64,000 nucleotides of DNA from Fratercula arctica (GCA_947846985.1 CANTUZ010000001.1:147776447-147840446); one strand, 5' to 3'. Counted from the stretch's first letter, positions 12,554 through 28,200 are shown. Made by a program: numbers and translations. The notes: generated by a model not told the origin, from the sequence alone.

Positions 12554-15500
12554 AATGTTAATACTATTTACAAATAAACTAATCACAGACACACTATAAT
12601 TATCAGCTTTTTGTGCGTATGAAGCTCATTTCAAATCATCTGGGCTAGGTTTCACCAGAACAAGGACACTGGTACAGCTGCTTGGGTAGTAGTAAGCAAG
12701 CAGAGTTTAAGCAGCAACTGACTTTAGAGGGACTGCAAGGTGGGCAGTAGTACGTACAGTGATTATGTTTCCCTTGCTTAAATTAACATGTTCACAAATG
12801 CTGCTAGAAATGGGTCTGTACCTTTACTTGTATAAGTATTTAGGCCAGACAGATTTAAAAAACACCGTTCCCTCCATCCCAGCAAGCATAAATAGATAAT
12901 TCCTGTAGAAAATCATATCACATGCTTTCTACTCAGAAGAGTAACTATATTTTACACTTAGGACACTGCAAAAAGGACTTGGGGTAAATTTAACTCAAGA
13001 TGCTGAAGATTAATTAAATCCCCAGAACTTTGCCTAATGACAACCTGTTAATCCAAGCCCTCACTGGTTACTCGTTACCTACTTACCTTTTACATCACTC
13101 CGTGGTGACTTTAATAGCCAGTCAAGAGACACCTGTTTGACACTGGTTGCCTTGGGAGGCACAGCAGCCAGAGCACTTTAAAATCAGAGTGCCAGAAGTC
13201 ATCACAATGAATTAGCACTCAGCTGAGGCTTCAGAATCACTTTGAATGAGAATCTATTAATTTTGTACTAATCACTTGGTGTCCTTCTATTACTGTAGCA
13301 TATAAGTACTTAGATGTGACTAACACATAACATTAAGATAACTCATCTAACAAGTTTTAACTTGCCAGGGTGCATAATTAGATTGGAATTTTAGTGCCCA
13401 ATAAAAGATGCTGAACTTTGTCATAACCTAGGATAGGAAATTAAAAATATAAGATGGAGGATTGATATTGGCAGTCTTGTAAGAAAATGTCACCTCCAAG
13501 AAGCTGATAAATAACGTACTCCTTCCTTTCAGGGACTAAATCTCATTTATATATGATCACTGCAAGCTAATTCTCAGCTCTGACAAACATGCTATAGTTA
13601 ATTTTGCTGCAGCAGTTTGTAATGTTATATCCCCTCAGCTGCCTGGCAATCCCCAGAGGAGAGAGCTGCTAATGAGCAGGCAACAGACTTTGCAGAACTA
13701 AATGATACCTCAGTTGTCCGGGTTCAGTATGGCACACTGCTTTAATCACCCAAGAAGGTAAGTTGAACAATATGCCAGCAGAGCAGATGGTATACCCACC
13801 TTCCTGCTAACTCTGCTACAGAGTCAGTAACCCCCATCTAAGAGGTAACATCTAAAATGGCCACAGCTGTTTGCTTGGTAAACACAAGAGCCACAGAACT
13901 ATAACCCCATGAAAATTAAGGCAAGGTTTAACAACATTATACAGGAGGCCCAAAAAAAAAAAAAAAGAAGTTGAGCAAGTGGCTTTTAAAACCAAGAACA
14001 AATATTTAGAAAGCCACAAAACAACTGAAATCTTCACTGTTTTTGTCCTATTTCAAGCAGCCAATTCACAATTCTATTTTTATGCAAGAAACATGAAGAC
14101 ATCGTCACATTGCCATTTGGCAAAACTGATCTAGGGAAGAAAGAAAAGAGTATGCAACAAGAACTACAGTTTAAAGTGAAATTGATTGGGTGCCTTAATT
14201 TAAAAGGCTACTGAAATTAGTCTCTTGTAATTGGTACACTGCACCAATTTGAGGCTGTAGCTAAAACCAAAAAAATACAAGTAAGCAGAGCAGCTGTTTG
14301 TAAACAACAGTTACAAACACACATCCCTACCACAAAACATTTCCACACAGCATTTCAACTTGGTAGTTAGTTGAAACAGACATAGTTAGTTTCAACATTT
14401 TTTTAATTTGCATTAGATATTTAACCAGCAAGTTTTACCAGTTTTTCCTTCTGCCAGCTTTAAGCAATGGAATTGCCATTGTGCACTGCATTATCTGCTA
14501 TATTGCCTAAGAGCATGCCCTTATATCACCTCTACGACATTGTGGGAGCAATGCTCAGAGGCATGGTAACAACCAACACAACTGGCTTAACCACACTTGG
14601 CCAAGATGCTTGCAAAAGTTCTTCTAGTAGAAGAAGATACGAGAATGCCAAAAGACTTCTTAAATCAGGCCTTGAAGATTTACTTCACTAGCACTCGCTG
14701 CCAAGCAATCACTAAGGTTAAAAATAAAAGATGCATTTCACCTCCAGCGAGTGAGATTTGCATTCAGCAGAGCTGAACTTTAGAGCTCTGCATAAATAGA
14801 AGTCGTTGCTTCTTGAAATTACAGTGGAATTGCTCAATGAACTAAGATGTTTCCATGTTGCCCTTCATGCAGGATCCTTTTAGTGCTAAATATGCTCACC
14901 CTTACTGAGCAGGTAAAGATAAGCAAGCCAAAAGACAGTCCAAAAGCATCACTACTGGTTTTTAGTTCTTTTTAAAAATGTACTACGAAAGCCAAAAACA
15001 CATGCCTGAACACAACATAGAGCTGACAACAGAAAAATGCTAATAGTCAAAACTATTTATTCACAAGTAAAAGCAAGCAGTCTGAGATTAAAGACCATCT
15101 ATGACTTTCCTGTTCATAATTTCTACTATAAATTTCACAGTTCAAAAGAAGGGTTTGAATGACTAGGACGACCTTTTCCTAAGAAAATGGTAAGTCTAAG
15201 TATGGTCACCAGCATCTAGTCAGAAGATGATGGTTGAAACATAGCGTATGAAAAGACCTGTTGCCCCATTCTGTCTCCAAGACTGGGTAGTCCATGAAAA
15301 CAAAAACTGTAAGATGGAAAGCTAGAGAACACTTGAGGTCTTGGAAGCAATTTTTTGTCTCACTGAGATTATAAATCTTATATTTAAGTTCTTTAGCTTT
15401 TTTGCAGCATGAAACAAAGAAAAACTTTAAGTTAACTTCCATCTAAATCGGATGTTGCTGTGTACAACTTAAAATCTACTTAATGATCGCATATATAATA

Positions 15501-18500
15501 AGCATAACATCAGCATGTAGATCAGGCAGTGAGTTCCCGCTGTGTTTAAAATCAGGTGAGAAAAACATCTACATAGTTTGGTTTGTTGGGGCTTTCTTTA
15601 ATATAGAAAACTTCTAAAGGCTAAGGCAGCTTCTAGAAAGGAGTTTAATAGTATCATAGTTCTAAACACAGCCTATAAACAAGAACCATAGCACTCCATT
15701 AGTCAACTTATACCACCACACAACCTACAAAGCTTAAGTGGTCATCACTCCCAGCTGCTCACTCCACCCCAGTTCAGAAGTCAACCTCCCAGCAAGGAGA
15801 GTCAGTGCCAGTTTTAAGCTGTAGACAAATACTCGTCATCTTTCTGACAACAGAATCAGAAGGCAGCTCACTGCAATTGTGTAATGTCAGAGAAGTCAAC
15901 ACAAATCCACAATTACAGAGCACATTTAGGACACTGTTTCAGTCCTTAAGATGACAAGGGAAGAGTATTTACACAAACTTAAGCACCACAGGTTGATGCT
16001 GCTATACTTTGTAAGATCTTCCTGGATATTACCCAGGATAAGTGATACAAGGGTAAGTGATACAATCCTTCTAACCTCACAGAATTCACCTGGCACAAGG
16101 ACTGGTTTTCTACCTAAGCTAAACAATGCCAACATGGTAATAAAGTAAAAGAAAGCATGCTAAGGGTAATGTTTGTAGTTAAATGTAACTCCCTTTTAAG
16201 GACAAAACACAGTCCCAGATGGTCAGACTACCCCTCACTACCCCTAAGCAAAGCAACCTCTCCAGCATCTAGCTCTTCCCAGTATGTTCCTCCTATAAGC
16301 AGCACAAGAATGATCCCTTCAAAGCTATTTCATTCTGTCTGTAGCTGGTATTTGGAAGAAGAATGAAAGTGGCATCCTCCTCCATTCCATTCTCATTGAT
16401 GAGACTTCTGATAGAAACTTTCCTGATCAGGGCAATGGCATCCACTGTATGTGCTTTCCTTGCTCATCCTCTTCAAAGCATCCCTTAAAGCAGCATAAGC
16501 AATGTACACACAGTGGACGAATCTTCATTAAATTAGCTCATCCTCCCTAACAGAGCTTAGTTATTGAAAGAACAAAAAGCCATTATGAAACTTTCAGGCT
16601 ACATTGTTTCTCAGAATATTCATTAATATTCAATGAAGGGCTCAAGTACCTGAAAAGTCTCATACGTGATATTATCTTAATCTACCAATTTTGCCTTGCC
16701 TGTGTCCATGTACCATCACGGCTACAACAGCATCGCTAGTTGGCTAGCTACATCCACACCAGTAGAATGGCAAAGATAACTGAATAGTAAACCACCTATG
16801 GGTTGAATACCAAATCCAACATTGTTTAGACTAGGCCTCAGTAACACCATAGGCAAAACTCCATTTCCAGAACTGTCAGCGCAGGTACAAATGGCAAAGT
16901 ACTTCTAATATTTTTTGCCAATGAAACAGTTGATTCTGGCTACCTTAACTGAAATAAGGTATACTAAGCAAAATGTAGCTTTCTTGGCATATTGTATTTC
17001 TACTATTATCTCCTGGTAGAGAGGTTCTGTCACAAGTAGTGCCTCCCAAACGGGACAGTAACACCAACAGTATTCAGTAACATCACACAAAAGCTTACAT
17101 TATTCTCAGGTGCCAGCGGAATCATCCTATCACCCATCTGGTCGCCTTACTCCCTAGCACCAGCACTGGTGCTCGAGTGAGTTCGCCAACAGTCAGCTGT
17201 TGGCAAGGTGTTGGGTGTTGTGTTTTGGGGTTTGGTTTCTTTTTTTGAGGGGCAGGTGTCACCTTTGACTTTCTGCCTACACAGCACCCTGATCCATTTA
17301 CCAAGGAAATCAGGTAAGCACCAGTGCCAATGCAAGGCAGGCGCGTAGAGTTTGGGTAGGGGAAAGAGGAAGAGGAAGTCGGACAGCAAGTGCTGTGTCA
17401 TACGAGTTATGACTGCTGTCAAGTGTCACCCATATGTGTGGCCTAACTAACCCATGCTGGGTCACATTAACTACATGGAGTATCTACTGGTTGGGTGCTT
17501 TTTTGGTTATGCACAGAGCAAAGCAGAAGAGATAAGAAATCCATACATTAAGTAGATTTGTGAATTGCCCCTAAGTTAGAAGGCCACAGCTAAAAAGTTA
17601 ACAAAACAGTAATACAAAAAGATTCAAGAGTATAACTTGAAATACAGGACTTCTGGCTTTTTTTTTTTTTTTTTAAACTTAAGAGTCTTTCAACGATTGA
17701 GGCATCTTTTACAGTTAAGGAGTTAAACACCCACAGCAACATTCCAAGTGTTTTCCAAAACTACAGTCAAAAAGAAACCAAGCAAGGGTGTGTATGAACG
17801 GGGGAAGGAGGAAAATCACAGAAAACCTTGTTTTCTCAATGTATCCTAACGGAAAACTATGACTCAGGCTGTAAAAATTCTTTGGAGGTCATCTTTAACA
17901 ATGAGGAACAATGAGGAAGCAATCTAGCACCTCTGCTCTTAGATGTAATTTCCCTAGATAAAGAGATATCTACAAAACAAAGATTAGACTCCCGTGGAGG
18001 GTCAGTGGCCAAAAAGCTGTCTTTGTAACTTGTAAACTGTCACTGGACAACTTCAGCCTAACCTATTTCACAGCAGGCTGCCGAGGCAGACAATCAAGCA
18101 CATTCTGATGCATTTGGGTCCAAAGAAAGGGAACAAGCCAGCAGCCTGCCTACGTTAAGGAATGCTTCCATTTCAGAGGATCTCATTACATTGTTACAAC
18201 ATTTGTCCAATTTGTACTGAAAACTGGACCCCAGTTTTGTAGCTGGGTTAAGCGCTATGTCAGAGGTTCGCCCACCCCTAGCGCACAATGCCCAGCTGCT
18301 AGAGACTGGATGGCTGGTGTAAATTAGTTTTACTCTTCAATAAACCAAACCCAAGAGAATTACCATAGAAGCAGTACAAGACAAGGAACAGAAGTTCAAG
18401 CTGTTTTCGCATCATGTTCCACAGAAATCCACAACCCAGACCTGGAAAACTTGCTTTAGGTTCATTTTTTTCATTAAATGGCTCACTTTCTCCAAGTGAG

Positions 18501-21500
18501 AAATGTTCCATCTTTGTGCCCTTTTATGATTTTATTTCTGTGGCATGTTACTAACTCACACCAACTTACTTCAGTTGCCAACAATAAAAAGAGGCAGTTG
18601 GTTTTTGTTAGTAACACTTTGGATCACAGATTGTCTAAAAGTGAAAGCCTGAAATTAGACATTATTTTCCTCTTAAGTGAAAATTTAGAATACATCCTTT
18701 TTAACTACTGCCTCAAGGACATCCGATTCACAGAACTGTTGGGTGAATATGAAAGAAAAAAAAAAAAACAAACCACCAAAGTCTTTGGAGCAGGCACTAA
18801 AATCTAGAGCTATACTACTAAGCCGAAGTTACATTCAGTTTTCCCCCTCTACACAGAAGATCTTCCCATGAGAATGTAAACGGCACCAAGAGCAAAGGCA
18901 GCAATCCAGAGAGCAAACATTCCTCTACCCTAGCAGGTACAACACTCTCCTCCTAGGAAGCATATGTTTGAAACTCTCTAGAAACTGAAGCAAGATCTCT
19001 TACAACTCGAGAAAATGCTCCAAGGCCTGGAGCAACTGTACAAAACACCCCACTACCACCTTGCTTTTAAAACCAAAGAGGAATACACATGTTTTAGGCT
19101 ACAAACTTCAAGCAAGAAAGCATGCAAGACAGCTGCCTTCAGTGCTTCTTACTGGCTTGCTTGGACATCTCTTTACTTAGATGCCATCACTGTGCAGATT
19201 TAAGGGTCAGCTGGTGACAAGCGGGGGCAGCCCTACTCTTCCTTTGATGGGCATTAAACAGCCCCACTCCTCATGGCTGCCACCCCCCAGAGGCACTCTG
19301 ATGTTTGTCACAGCCCATTCCAGGTGGCAGTCTGGAAAAACGTTAACCCAGAGAGAATGAGATAATCATTTACTGTCAAACTGAATTGGCTGAACACACT
19401 ATCAGAAGAGCAGCATGGACAATATGACAGGAAGGGCAAGACCACACACCCAAGATTTTAATTCTTTATGTATTTTACAGGCAGTATTTTCCTAACCTGT
19501 TAAGGACTGACAGTTATCTGTTAGCCCAAGCCTTTGTTATGTATGTACATACCATGGCCTTTATTATGACCTGTTGGCCTGCTGCAGACCACAGCTGGCA
19601 TAGCAAACCAGACACCTTCCCAAGATTATCAATTGTAATAAAGCGGTCAGGACCTCAGAAGCCTTGGTTGCAAAAAGCTGACCACCACACTCTTCCCAGT
19701 TTCTGGAAGCACCCACTCTCTAGTTTTGCTGACAATCTTGATAAGCTTTATTAATGAGGCTGTGAGCTTGCTCATCAGTGTTTCATTTTGTGGCTGACAG
19801 GTTTGGTCAACAAAATACGTTTGCGTTCACACATTTGTAAAAAATAAGAACAAAGAAAACTTACTCCTTTACTTATGTTCAGCAACCTGGTTTTGTTGAA
19901 AACAGCTTACATTCCCTCAAAAAAGTGATCCATGTCTCTTCCAACTCCAGAAAAAAAAACACCACACAGACCACAAACCCAAAAAAGCCCCTCCAAACAC
20001 GCATTGAAATTGTCTAAGAAAAAAAAAAAAAAAGATGCTGTAAGTGAGCTGCGGCAATGGGGAGCACTTCACTACTTCACTTCTATATACTTTCAGTGAA
20101 AAATATACTGTCCATACTTTGAAGCATGTAATTGCTATCCATGCTCTGATAACAGAGCAACACTGCTTGTTCAGTAAGATGAGGACTGGCTGTAACATTG
20201 GATGAATGACAATCAGCACCATTACAATAAAATAAAAATTATTTTGTTATGTCAAGCTATTTATAGCAGACAACTCACAGCACAAGATAGTGACAACAGC
20301 AGATTAAGCAAAAAATTCTTCAAAGGAAATAGACACGATATTTACAATTATAAAAATACCTTATTACAAAACAGGAATAAAACCATAATTTCACATAATA
20401 GATAAAAAGTTGAAGTTAGATGTTCAGGTTGCCTTTTTCATAGACAGAACATGGCATTTACTGTAATAATAAAATTCACAAAAGAAAACATAAGACTTAT
20501 GTGAAGTGCTTATGCTAAATAATGATGGCTATATATCACAATAAAGCACTACCAGTTACCCTCAGACCTACACTGGTCACCACAAGGCAAGAGAAGATGG
20601 AAAAGAAAAGATGCCTTCAGGATCCTTTACTCAAGTCATAGGTGGGTTTGCAACACCCTACCTGGACTTGCAAGTGATAGGCAGGGATTTGCAGACATGG
20701 AAGGGCACGGAATCATAACCTTGCAGCTTGTAATAGAGTACTACCGTTGCTAGCAGCAGTATCGAGCAACAAGGCCTCAAGACTCAGGCTCGTCAGGCTT
20801 GCTCAGTCTGAACTTTTCCTGACCTGCCTTTTATTCAATTTAGCTGTGACAGCAGCTTTTCTAATTGACTAGATATCAATGGCTTATTTATTTTACTTTT
20901 GTTTACTATGGTGTGATATAACCTCCAGTTATCCTCCATAGGAAGAGGTACTTAGAATGATGGCAAAAAATACCGGCCTAGTATGACAACAGAGTCCCTG
21001 AGAAGTGGGGAGACAGGATGCGGTACAGAGGAGGGCACAGGTAGAGGATAAGAGATGGGACACAGCAGAGACCCCATGGCTATAAAAAACTCACTAATGG
21101 TCAGTTAAAAAAAAAAAAAACAAAACCACAGACCTGGAGGTGGACAAACCTGGCTGTAGGGGTAACAAAGGAATAGTAACTAACACACATAAAGGGCACC
21201 ACATCTAGTAAACTCAGACATAACCTGGAGCTGTAGACCAATTAAGAAAGAGGTATAAAAGCATCTTAGCAAACATACAAAAAAACCCAAGTGGACCCTA
21301 GAGGGAGGAAGAAGAAACAGGCAACACCAATGACATACTCCTCCCAACAAATGACTCCCAAGGCTGATGACCTCCCATTATCCTCTCCACCAGTCCAAAG
21401 CTGCTGACTTAAAGACCCAGAGCAGCAATGGAAGGGTGAAAGTAACTGCAGGAGAAGGGACAGAAATCAAGAAGTGCATGTGTTACAATTTTAGCTGTGT

Positions 21501-21727
21501 TTGGCAACATTTTCTGATATGTAAGTACTCTAACTGCAATATTCTTCTTATTTTTTCTTTAAGAATTAAACCTACGCAAATGATTCTTGAGTCAGACTGT
21601 TAAGATTTCCATTATACTAACAATAAATTCTTGGCTTGACTTACACATTATTTCTATGTGCACACAGACACATGCACAAAGGGTGTTTCCTCTTTGCCCA
21701 TAAACAAGAATGTAGCAACAGGGATGG

Positions 21728-22208
21728 AGTCATAGAAGCATAGAATGTTTTGGGATGGAAGGGACCTTAAAGATCATCTAGTTCCAACCCCCCTGCCACG
21801 GGCAGGGACACCTCCCACTAGACCAGGCTGCTCAAAGCCCCATCCAGCCTGGCCTTGAACACTTCCAGGGATGGGGCATCCACAACTTCTCCGGGCAACC
21901 TGTTCCACTGCCTCACCACCCTCACAGTAAAGAATTTCTTCCTAGCATCTAATCTTAGTCTACCCTCTTTCAGTTTAAAACTGTTACCCCTTGTCCTGTC
22001 ACTACACTCCCTGATAAAGAGTCCCTCCCCATCTCTCCTGTAGGCCCCATTTAGGTACTGGAAGGCCGCTATAAGGTCTCGCCGGGGCCTTCTCTTCTCC
22101 AGGCTGAACAACCCCAACTCTCTCAGCCTGTCCTCACAGCATAGGTGCTCCAGCCCTCTGATCATCTTCATGTCCCTTCTCTGGACTGGCTCCAACAGGT
22201 CCTCCACT
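21728..22208 (-). mobile_element. 5'-truncated CR1 LINE, minus orientation
   Basis: The + strand starts TCATAGAAGCATAGAATG and GGAAGGGACCTTAAAGATCA, the reverse complement of a CR1 tail. The minus-strand frame 22207-21818 gives 129 residues of the ORF2 C-terminus ([37 protein letters not shown]). It is the same protein region as the copy at 8.8-9.4 kb but a separate insertion. It lies in ADIPOR2 intron 1 in the sense direction of the gene. Confidence 0.93.
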
Positions 22209-23765
22209 CCTTCTCCTGTTTTGCAACTCTCAAGAGCATTGTTAGTCTTTAAAGTGTTACAGGAAAATTACAATATAATAACAAAGCCTGAAACGGCTCC
22301 AGGAAAACCAAATGGGTCGTCTGAACTTGTAACACATTCTTTCCTCAGAGGGAACACTTTGTGCCAGGGTGACCAGGGCAATGTTGTTTTGTACCAAAGG
22401 GCCTTTCATACACATATATACAGTCCTACAACAGTACCTAGACACAAAAAAAAAATAAGCAAGCTAAGCAGTCACTGTCTGCTCATTCTGTTTGCAGAAA
22501 GAAGTTCTAGACATCATAGAAGACACTTGATTTCTTTAAGAAACACAAAGAACAGGAAGGAAGCATGGCCAAGTTGATAAGCATCCATGCTCTTAAGAGT
22601 AGGAAGGGTAGGAATTTGGGTTGATTTCCTGGACAAGGGCCCAGAGAGGAGGAACACAAGCAGAGAGCAAGAAATGGGTCAGCAAACTACTGAATAGCTA
22701 TTTGTCCTAGTTTTCAAATACTCACTGAAGGTACTCTTACTCTAACCCAACTGCATCTGTAAGGGATATTAATACACGTAGAACTATTCAGATAAGCTAT
22801 TTTCAAAAGAAGAAAAAAATACCTTATTCTGACCAAACACCTACTGTCAACGGAGTTTGCAAATAAGGGATCTAGTTCTAGCATAACTTTGTTCTCTTTC
22901 TGCAAGAAAAATAAGCTATCTAGTATAATTCTGATGCAAAGACTAACTACCATGGCTGTGACTGAGATGCAACACAGCTCTTCAGATTCATCTGATGTGC
23001 ACAGACATACAGCTGTCATTAATACTGAGAAAATGTAGGCCAAGCTTCTTGGTAGAGATCAAGTGCTACGCTTAGGAGCCAGCCACTAAGCTGCGTGCCA
23101 AAGATGTACTTGGTAACCTAGCTGAGAACTCTATACAGGGGTCAGGTGTAAACAGAGTATAAATGCTGCCTTATCCACTTTAAAATCCCCAGGTACAATA
23201 TTATGAAAAGCATGAAAGGTTCTTCCAGTACTGACGGTATTGATAGCACAGTAGCGGCATGCATCCTTTTGGAAAAAAGTAGACACTGACAGATTTAAGT
23301 CCTAAGAAGTGTCAATAGTCAGCGTTGTGAATTTGATGTGTTAGAAGAGAACAGAAGGAAAATTTTGGAGAACTGACCTGCCCAGATAACAAGGCAAGTT
23401 CTGACCAATGTAGACAAGCAAGCAGCTGTAGCTAAGGAAACAAGAGTATGAGGTGACACACGCCTTACATTCATGAAATACAAAATCTGGTATCTATTTT
23501 TATCATGTGCTAGTTAACCAGTAATAGTTCAGGTGTTTTACATCACATTTTACACATTTACTAAATGATTTGAGAAAGGACTTGCTTTACAATAGCAAAG
23601 AAAGCTTTATTTAAAACCAGAGCTGACTACTCAAAATTGCAGCAAGATTTCAACACAGCACAAGGTTTCCCAATCTTCATGTCTATAACAACAGCCCCAT
23701 CACACAAAACAACAAGAAAAAGTGAAAATACCAAGTTGCCTGTCAGCTAAGGTAAGGTCACAGAG

Positions 23766-23990
23766 TTGGTGACCTCAAACACAGAAAGAAGTTGTTCTTG
23801 ACACAGCAAATCAGAAAGCCCTGGAACTCCCTGCTACAGGATGAGGATTCACATGGAAACTGGACAAATTCATCAAGGGGTGCTAAGCACATGAAGCCAC
23901 CTCTAGCTTGAGAAGCCCCTAAATACCAATACATGTCTATCATATATTGCTTACATATTAATGCTTAGAATCTATTTTCTTCCTTAGGGG
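23766..23990 (+). mobile_element. Old CR1-type fragment
   Basis: The + strand has words of the CR1 3' region: CTGGAACTCCCTGCTACAGG, AACTGGACAAATTCATCAAG and ATGAAGCCACCTCTAGCTTG. No 8-bp terminal repeat remains. The copy is diverged, and its ends are approximate. Confidence 0.6.
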
Positions 23991-25129
23991 ATGTGCATCT
24001 TTACAAAAATCTTAGAGGCCTCTCTGAGGAAGAATATTAAGGGGCCTAATGAATAACAATTAAAAAAACCCAACCCCCAAACAAAACAAAATAGGAAAGA
24101 AGCCAAATGATTATGAGACAGAAAGTGAGAACCCCACAGAAGAAAGGATGAGGGTTAAAACAGAAAATTTCTCAGGGTCACCAGGCCAAGCACCCTAAGA
24201 ATGCCAATAACTCCCCAAAGGCATCCAAGAAACCAGTAGGCACTACCCTGAGATGCTCTGGCCAGTGACTTATATAAGAGGACAAGGGAACAGAAAAACC
24301 CTTGCCAGAATCTCATTTGCCAGGTTTGTTCCTTCTCCCCTGAATGGCCAGCTTGGCTGGGACTGGTAGGTGGTCCTCCAACTTGGCTGGGCTTCAGACT
24401 CAAAGGGTATAAATAGAAAGGTTAGGGACAAAGCACAGTCAAAGCCTCAGTAAGAGGTGCTGCAACCTGGCACATTTGGCATACACGTGTCAGGATTCAT
24501 ACTGCAGTAGGAGGACACATCAAGTGAACCGTATCAGGAACACACCCATAGCAGAATTTTCACACTACCTATCAACTTATCCCCAGCGAAAAAACACAGA
24601 ATCTGCTGAGCACAAGCCAGACCAAAGCTTCTTGGTCTCTCCACTTCAGGCAGAAGGTCTTGTCACTTCGTGCATGGGTGGGACACAAGGGCAAGAAAAC
24701 TGAGCAAGTGGAGCATGAGAATATAAAGATGTTTCTGTAGCACAGCTTGGAGGCAGACTGGGTGGATATCATGCAGCCTACTTCGGCTACATACAAGGGA
24801 ACATACAGAAGCTTAAGCAGCAGCTCCACAATGAAGGTAGGATCCTGAGCCAGAGGGATTTCTAGTTTAACCCAGCCTGGTTTGTGTTATAACTACTCTG
24901 GAATTTCAAGTTTCAGCGGAATGACTCACCTTTTTGCAGAGACTCAAGGAAATCAAAACACTCAGTATTTGACTCTTACATACAGATGAGATAAAATCTG
25001 TTAACCACTGACTATGATTTTTACCTTCTTCCATGAATAGCGTTTAAACTGTCACACAGCAACTTGATGTCATTGATTTCCATTGCCAAAGTTAGAACAG
25101 TAAGAGCAAAGGTTTAAGGAAAAACTAAA

Positions 25130-25250
25130 ATTTAAAAAACAAACAACCCACCCCCCAACCACAATCTCCCCCCTTCCCCCCCAACCAAAAATGACACAAA
25201 CCTGGGGAAAAAGAAAAACAAACAAAAACCCCCACCCAAAAAACCAACTC
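25130..25250. repeat. A/C-rich low-complexity tract
   Basis: Alternating A runs and C runs (CCACCCCCCAACC, CCCCCCTTCCCCCCC) with almost no G over about 100 bp. This strand asymmetry could reflect an expanded simple repeat. I see no coding potential. Confidence 0.8.
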
Positions 25251-28200
25251 TACCAAATGCCTGACACACTGCTACAATTTTGTTCCTGAAGAGGAAAAGA
25301 ATGACTAGTTCAAGTTCAAAATCTGACTAGTTTATACTCTCATGCATGTACCTAGCACTCACCCTCAACTATCAGCTCCAATTTGGAAGCCACGCTTGTC
25401 ACATTAAGTGTCACCTTGTTTCAGAAACATAAAAATTTCCTGTAAGCCTCAGTCCTGAGAAATACAGCTTAGAACAATGAAACAAACAGATCTTGTACCT
25501 TCCCTGTGCTGTAACAAAGAACAGTTATCTTAACCCCTTAAATACATTTCCCAAAACCACGCAGTAGTCCTAATCTCTAATTTGTTACTGCTCTCTAACA
25601 AACAGCTGCACTACCTATGAGGAAGCACAGACCAACTTCTCTCCCCTCAAACTTGTCACTGGTTCTTGACTTTTTATTTAATCTTGGGAAAGTTAAAGTC
25701 CAAGATTCCTACAAGAAGGATGTGAAATCAGCATGAAGGCTGTTTGTCCAAGTTAGCTCAAATAATAAGTTTGGCAGATGGGGGACAGGGGGCAAAATCC
25801 TTGGAGTATGCGTGCTATACAGCAGCTATTAAACATCTACAATGGATGCACACATACCATTTAAATTAGAATCCTTTGATTTTTGTAAGCTCACTCACCA
25901 CCAACAACTTTGACTTCAATAAAACTCCACATAGTTACAGCTAAACTGTATAAAGGTGCATCAGCACAAAATCAAGGAAAGCAGGAATTTTTTTAACCAT
26001 CTCAGCTATGTTATTCTCCATAAAATGTTCAATGTAACTCCAGATACCACATTTTATTCAAACTCTCTGCCAAACAAACCTACGCCTCAGTACTTGCTAA
26101 AGCTGATTTATTACCATCAAATACATTAATCCACACGTTAATCTGCCTCAGGTCACTTAAAGTTAGTCAGAAAGGACTTTTGTCAAGCCATATACAATGT
26201 TGCTTTTGGTCCACCTGGGAGTTTGAAATCAGAGCTTGGGAGAGATCCTCTGACATAAATATTACAGCATGAAAACAGCAAGTAATCCAGGAGACTTTTC
26301 CTGTAATCCATTTCCATTCTCCCTGCTTCACTTCATGGCATGTTGTTAGAGCCTAAAAATTTCACTAAATGAAGGCTGAGTTTATCTTAGGATCTTGTGA
26401 CACTGGAGTTGTAAAGCATATGGCACTCACATGCCAGTTTCAAACTGACATTCACTGCACTCCAGTGGAGGAGGGAGGGTTTATAAATTACACAACCTAC
26501 TTCATCCATACTGCAAATAGTACACAAGACAGAAAATCTGTCTCAAACATTACACATACTATGTTATGTTCAATAAGTGCTGGCTATATTTTTATACGAC
26601 GCCTTACATCTAACAGTTTAAAGCCTTCCAATTGTATGGCTTCCTTATTCAATATTTCCAACAGAAAGCAGAATTGGTTTTCACTAACGGACCACTTCCC
26701 TCCTAGTATAACCAATTCTCTAGGCCACTTACCAGATGGTCCAAGATTTTCAGCACTATCAAATCAAAACCTCATATGAATAAAGACAGCTGGACAATCA
26801 CTGAAAAGAAGCAGTTTTAGCATACACATCCTGCATGTTTGCTAAGCGCCTGGATCACCATCAGCACAATATGCTGATACGGGTCTATTACCTGTCACAT
26901 CCCCTGAAGAAGCAGTCTCCAATGCAAGCAGCAGTAATGCATACGTTCTACACCTTTCCTTTTTATGTCTACCTAGTAATTAATCTTAAGTGCCAGTAAT
27001 TCTCAATTACTCCATCACTAGTGTGACTAAACATTTATTCCACGATAGGAATTATGCAACTATGCTTTGGTCAACCCCAAATACCACCACTGTTAGCTGT
27101 GACTTTGAATGTTGTAACAAATAATATGCATAGAAACTGCTCATTTATTAAAAATACATAACTTAGATTACCACCCAATTCAGGAGTCCCTTCGGCTTGA
27201 AATGAGAAAGTGTTCAAATATTCTGTCACCTCAGAACCGGATCTCCAAGAATGGAGCACCAAGTTTTAAGAGAGTTTTAATCTCTACATAGGATAAACCC
27301 TCTCAAAAGGTAATAAGATTTCATGTGGTACTACAAGAACTACCAGACACATCACACTTACTGCTAGAAGAACAGGAATGTGGAATCATACCTTTTCAAG
27401 GATGACCTTAGACTGAACAAAACATTCACGTGAGTCTTGCAGGCAGATAAGCCCTCAGGCACTTACATAATAATGAACTATTGAAACAGAGCCAAGACAT
27501 GAGTTTTCAGAGGAAAACAGTCATGGGTTCTGTGATCATGCTTAGTTTTTCACAATGACTTTACTGTGATGTGTAACAAAGGGGTGTTTGAACTTGTTAA
27601 CTAATACAGAAAGAGTCAGCTGGAAAGGGCTTATATAGAAGAATGAAAAACTAATGTCCTTTTGAGAGCATCTTGTACCACTTTTCCAATAGCATTTTAA
27701 GACTCTGCCCCTCAAAAGCCAAAGTGGACCTAGGTTACCCACAGTCATGCAGAGCTGTACTGTTACAGCAACCCTGACCTTATCTGAGTGTTTGAGATTT
27801 TTTGGTATCGTCTCAGACGGCCTTGTGTACCACCTCCCTTCCCCTACACTGACCTGTATACTGGAGTCCTTCCAAATCAGTTGACAAAACTGGCATTTTC
27901 AACAGCATCACACACCAGTTAGATGTTTTGGACAGAAACATTTACGCGAGTGCTGTGAAACCTGGTTATCCTCTCTCATCCTTTATCAAGGGCCAGCTTA
28001 ACTTGAAATTTTGAGTTTGCCTTCACAGCAGAAGACAGGAAATATCGTACCTTTAAACTCCAGAGTATAGGATCAACACGAAATTAGAAGAGTTTTACAG
28101 ATACAGTAGCTAAAACAAATACACATCTTCTCAGTTATTTTGGCAACAATGTTGAATCAAACATTGGACTTGTGTAATGTTTTATTACTGATCTTCCTTC

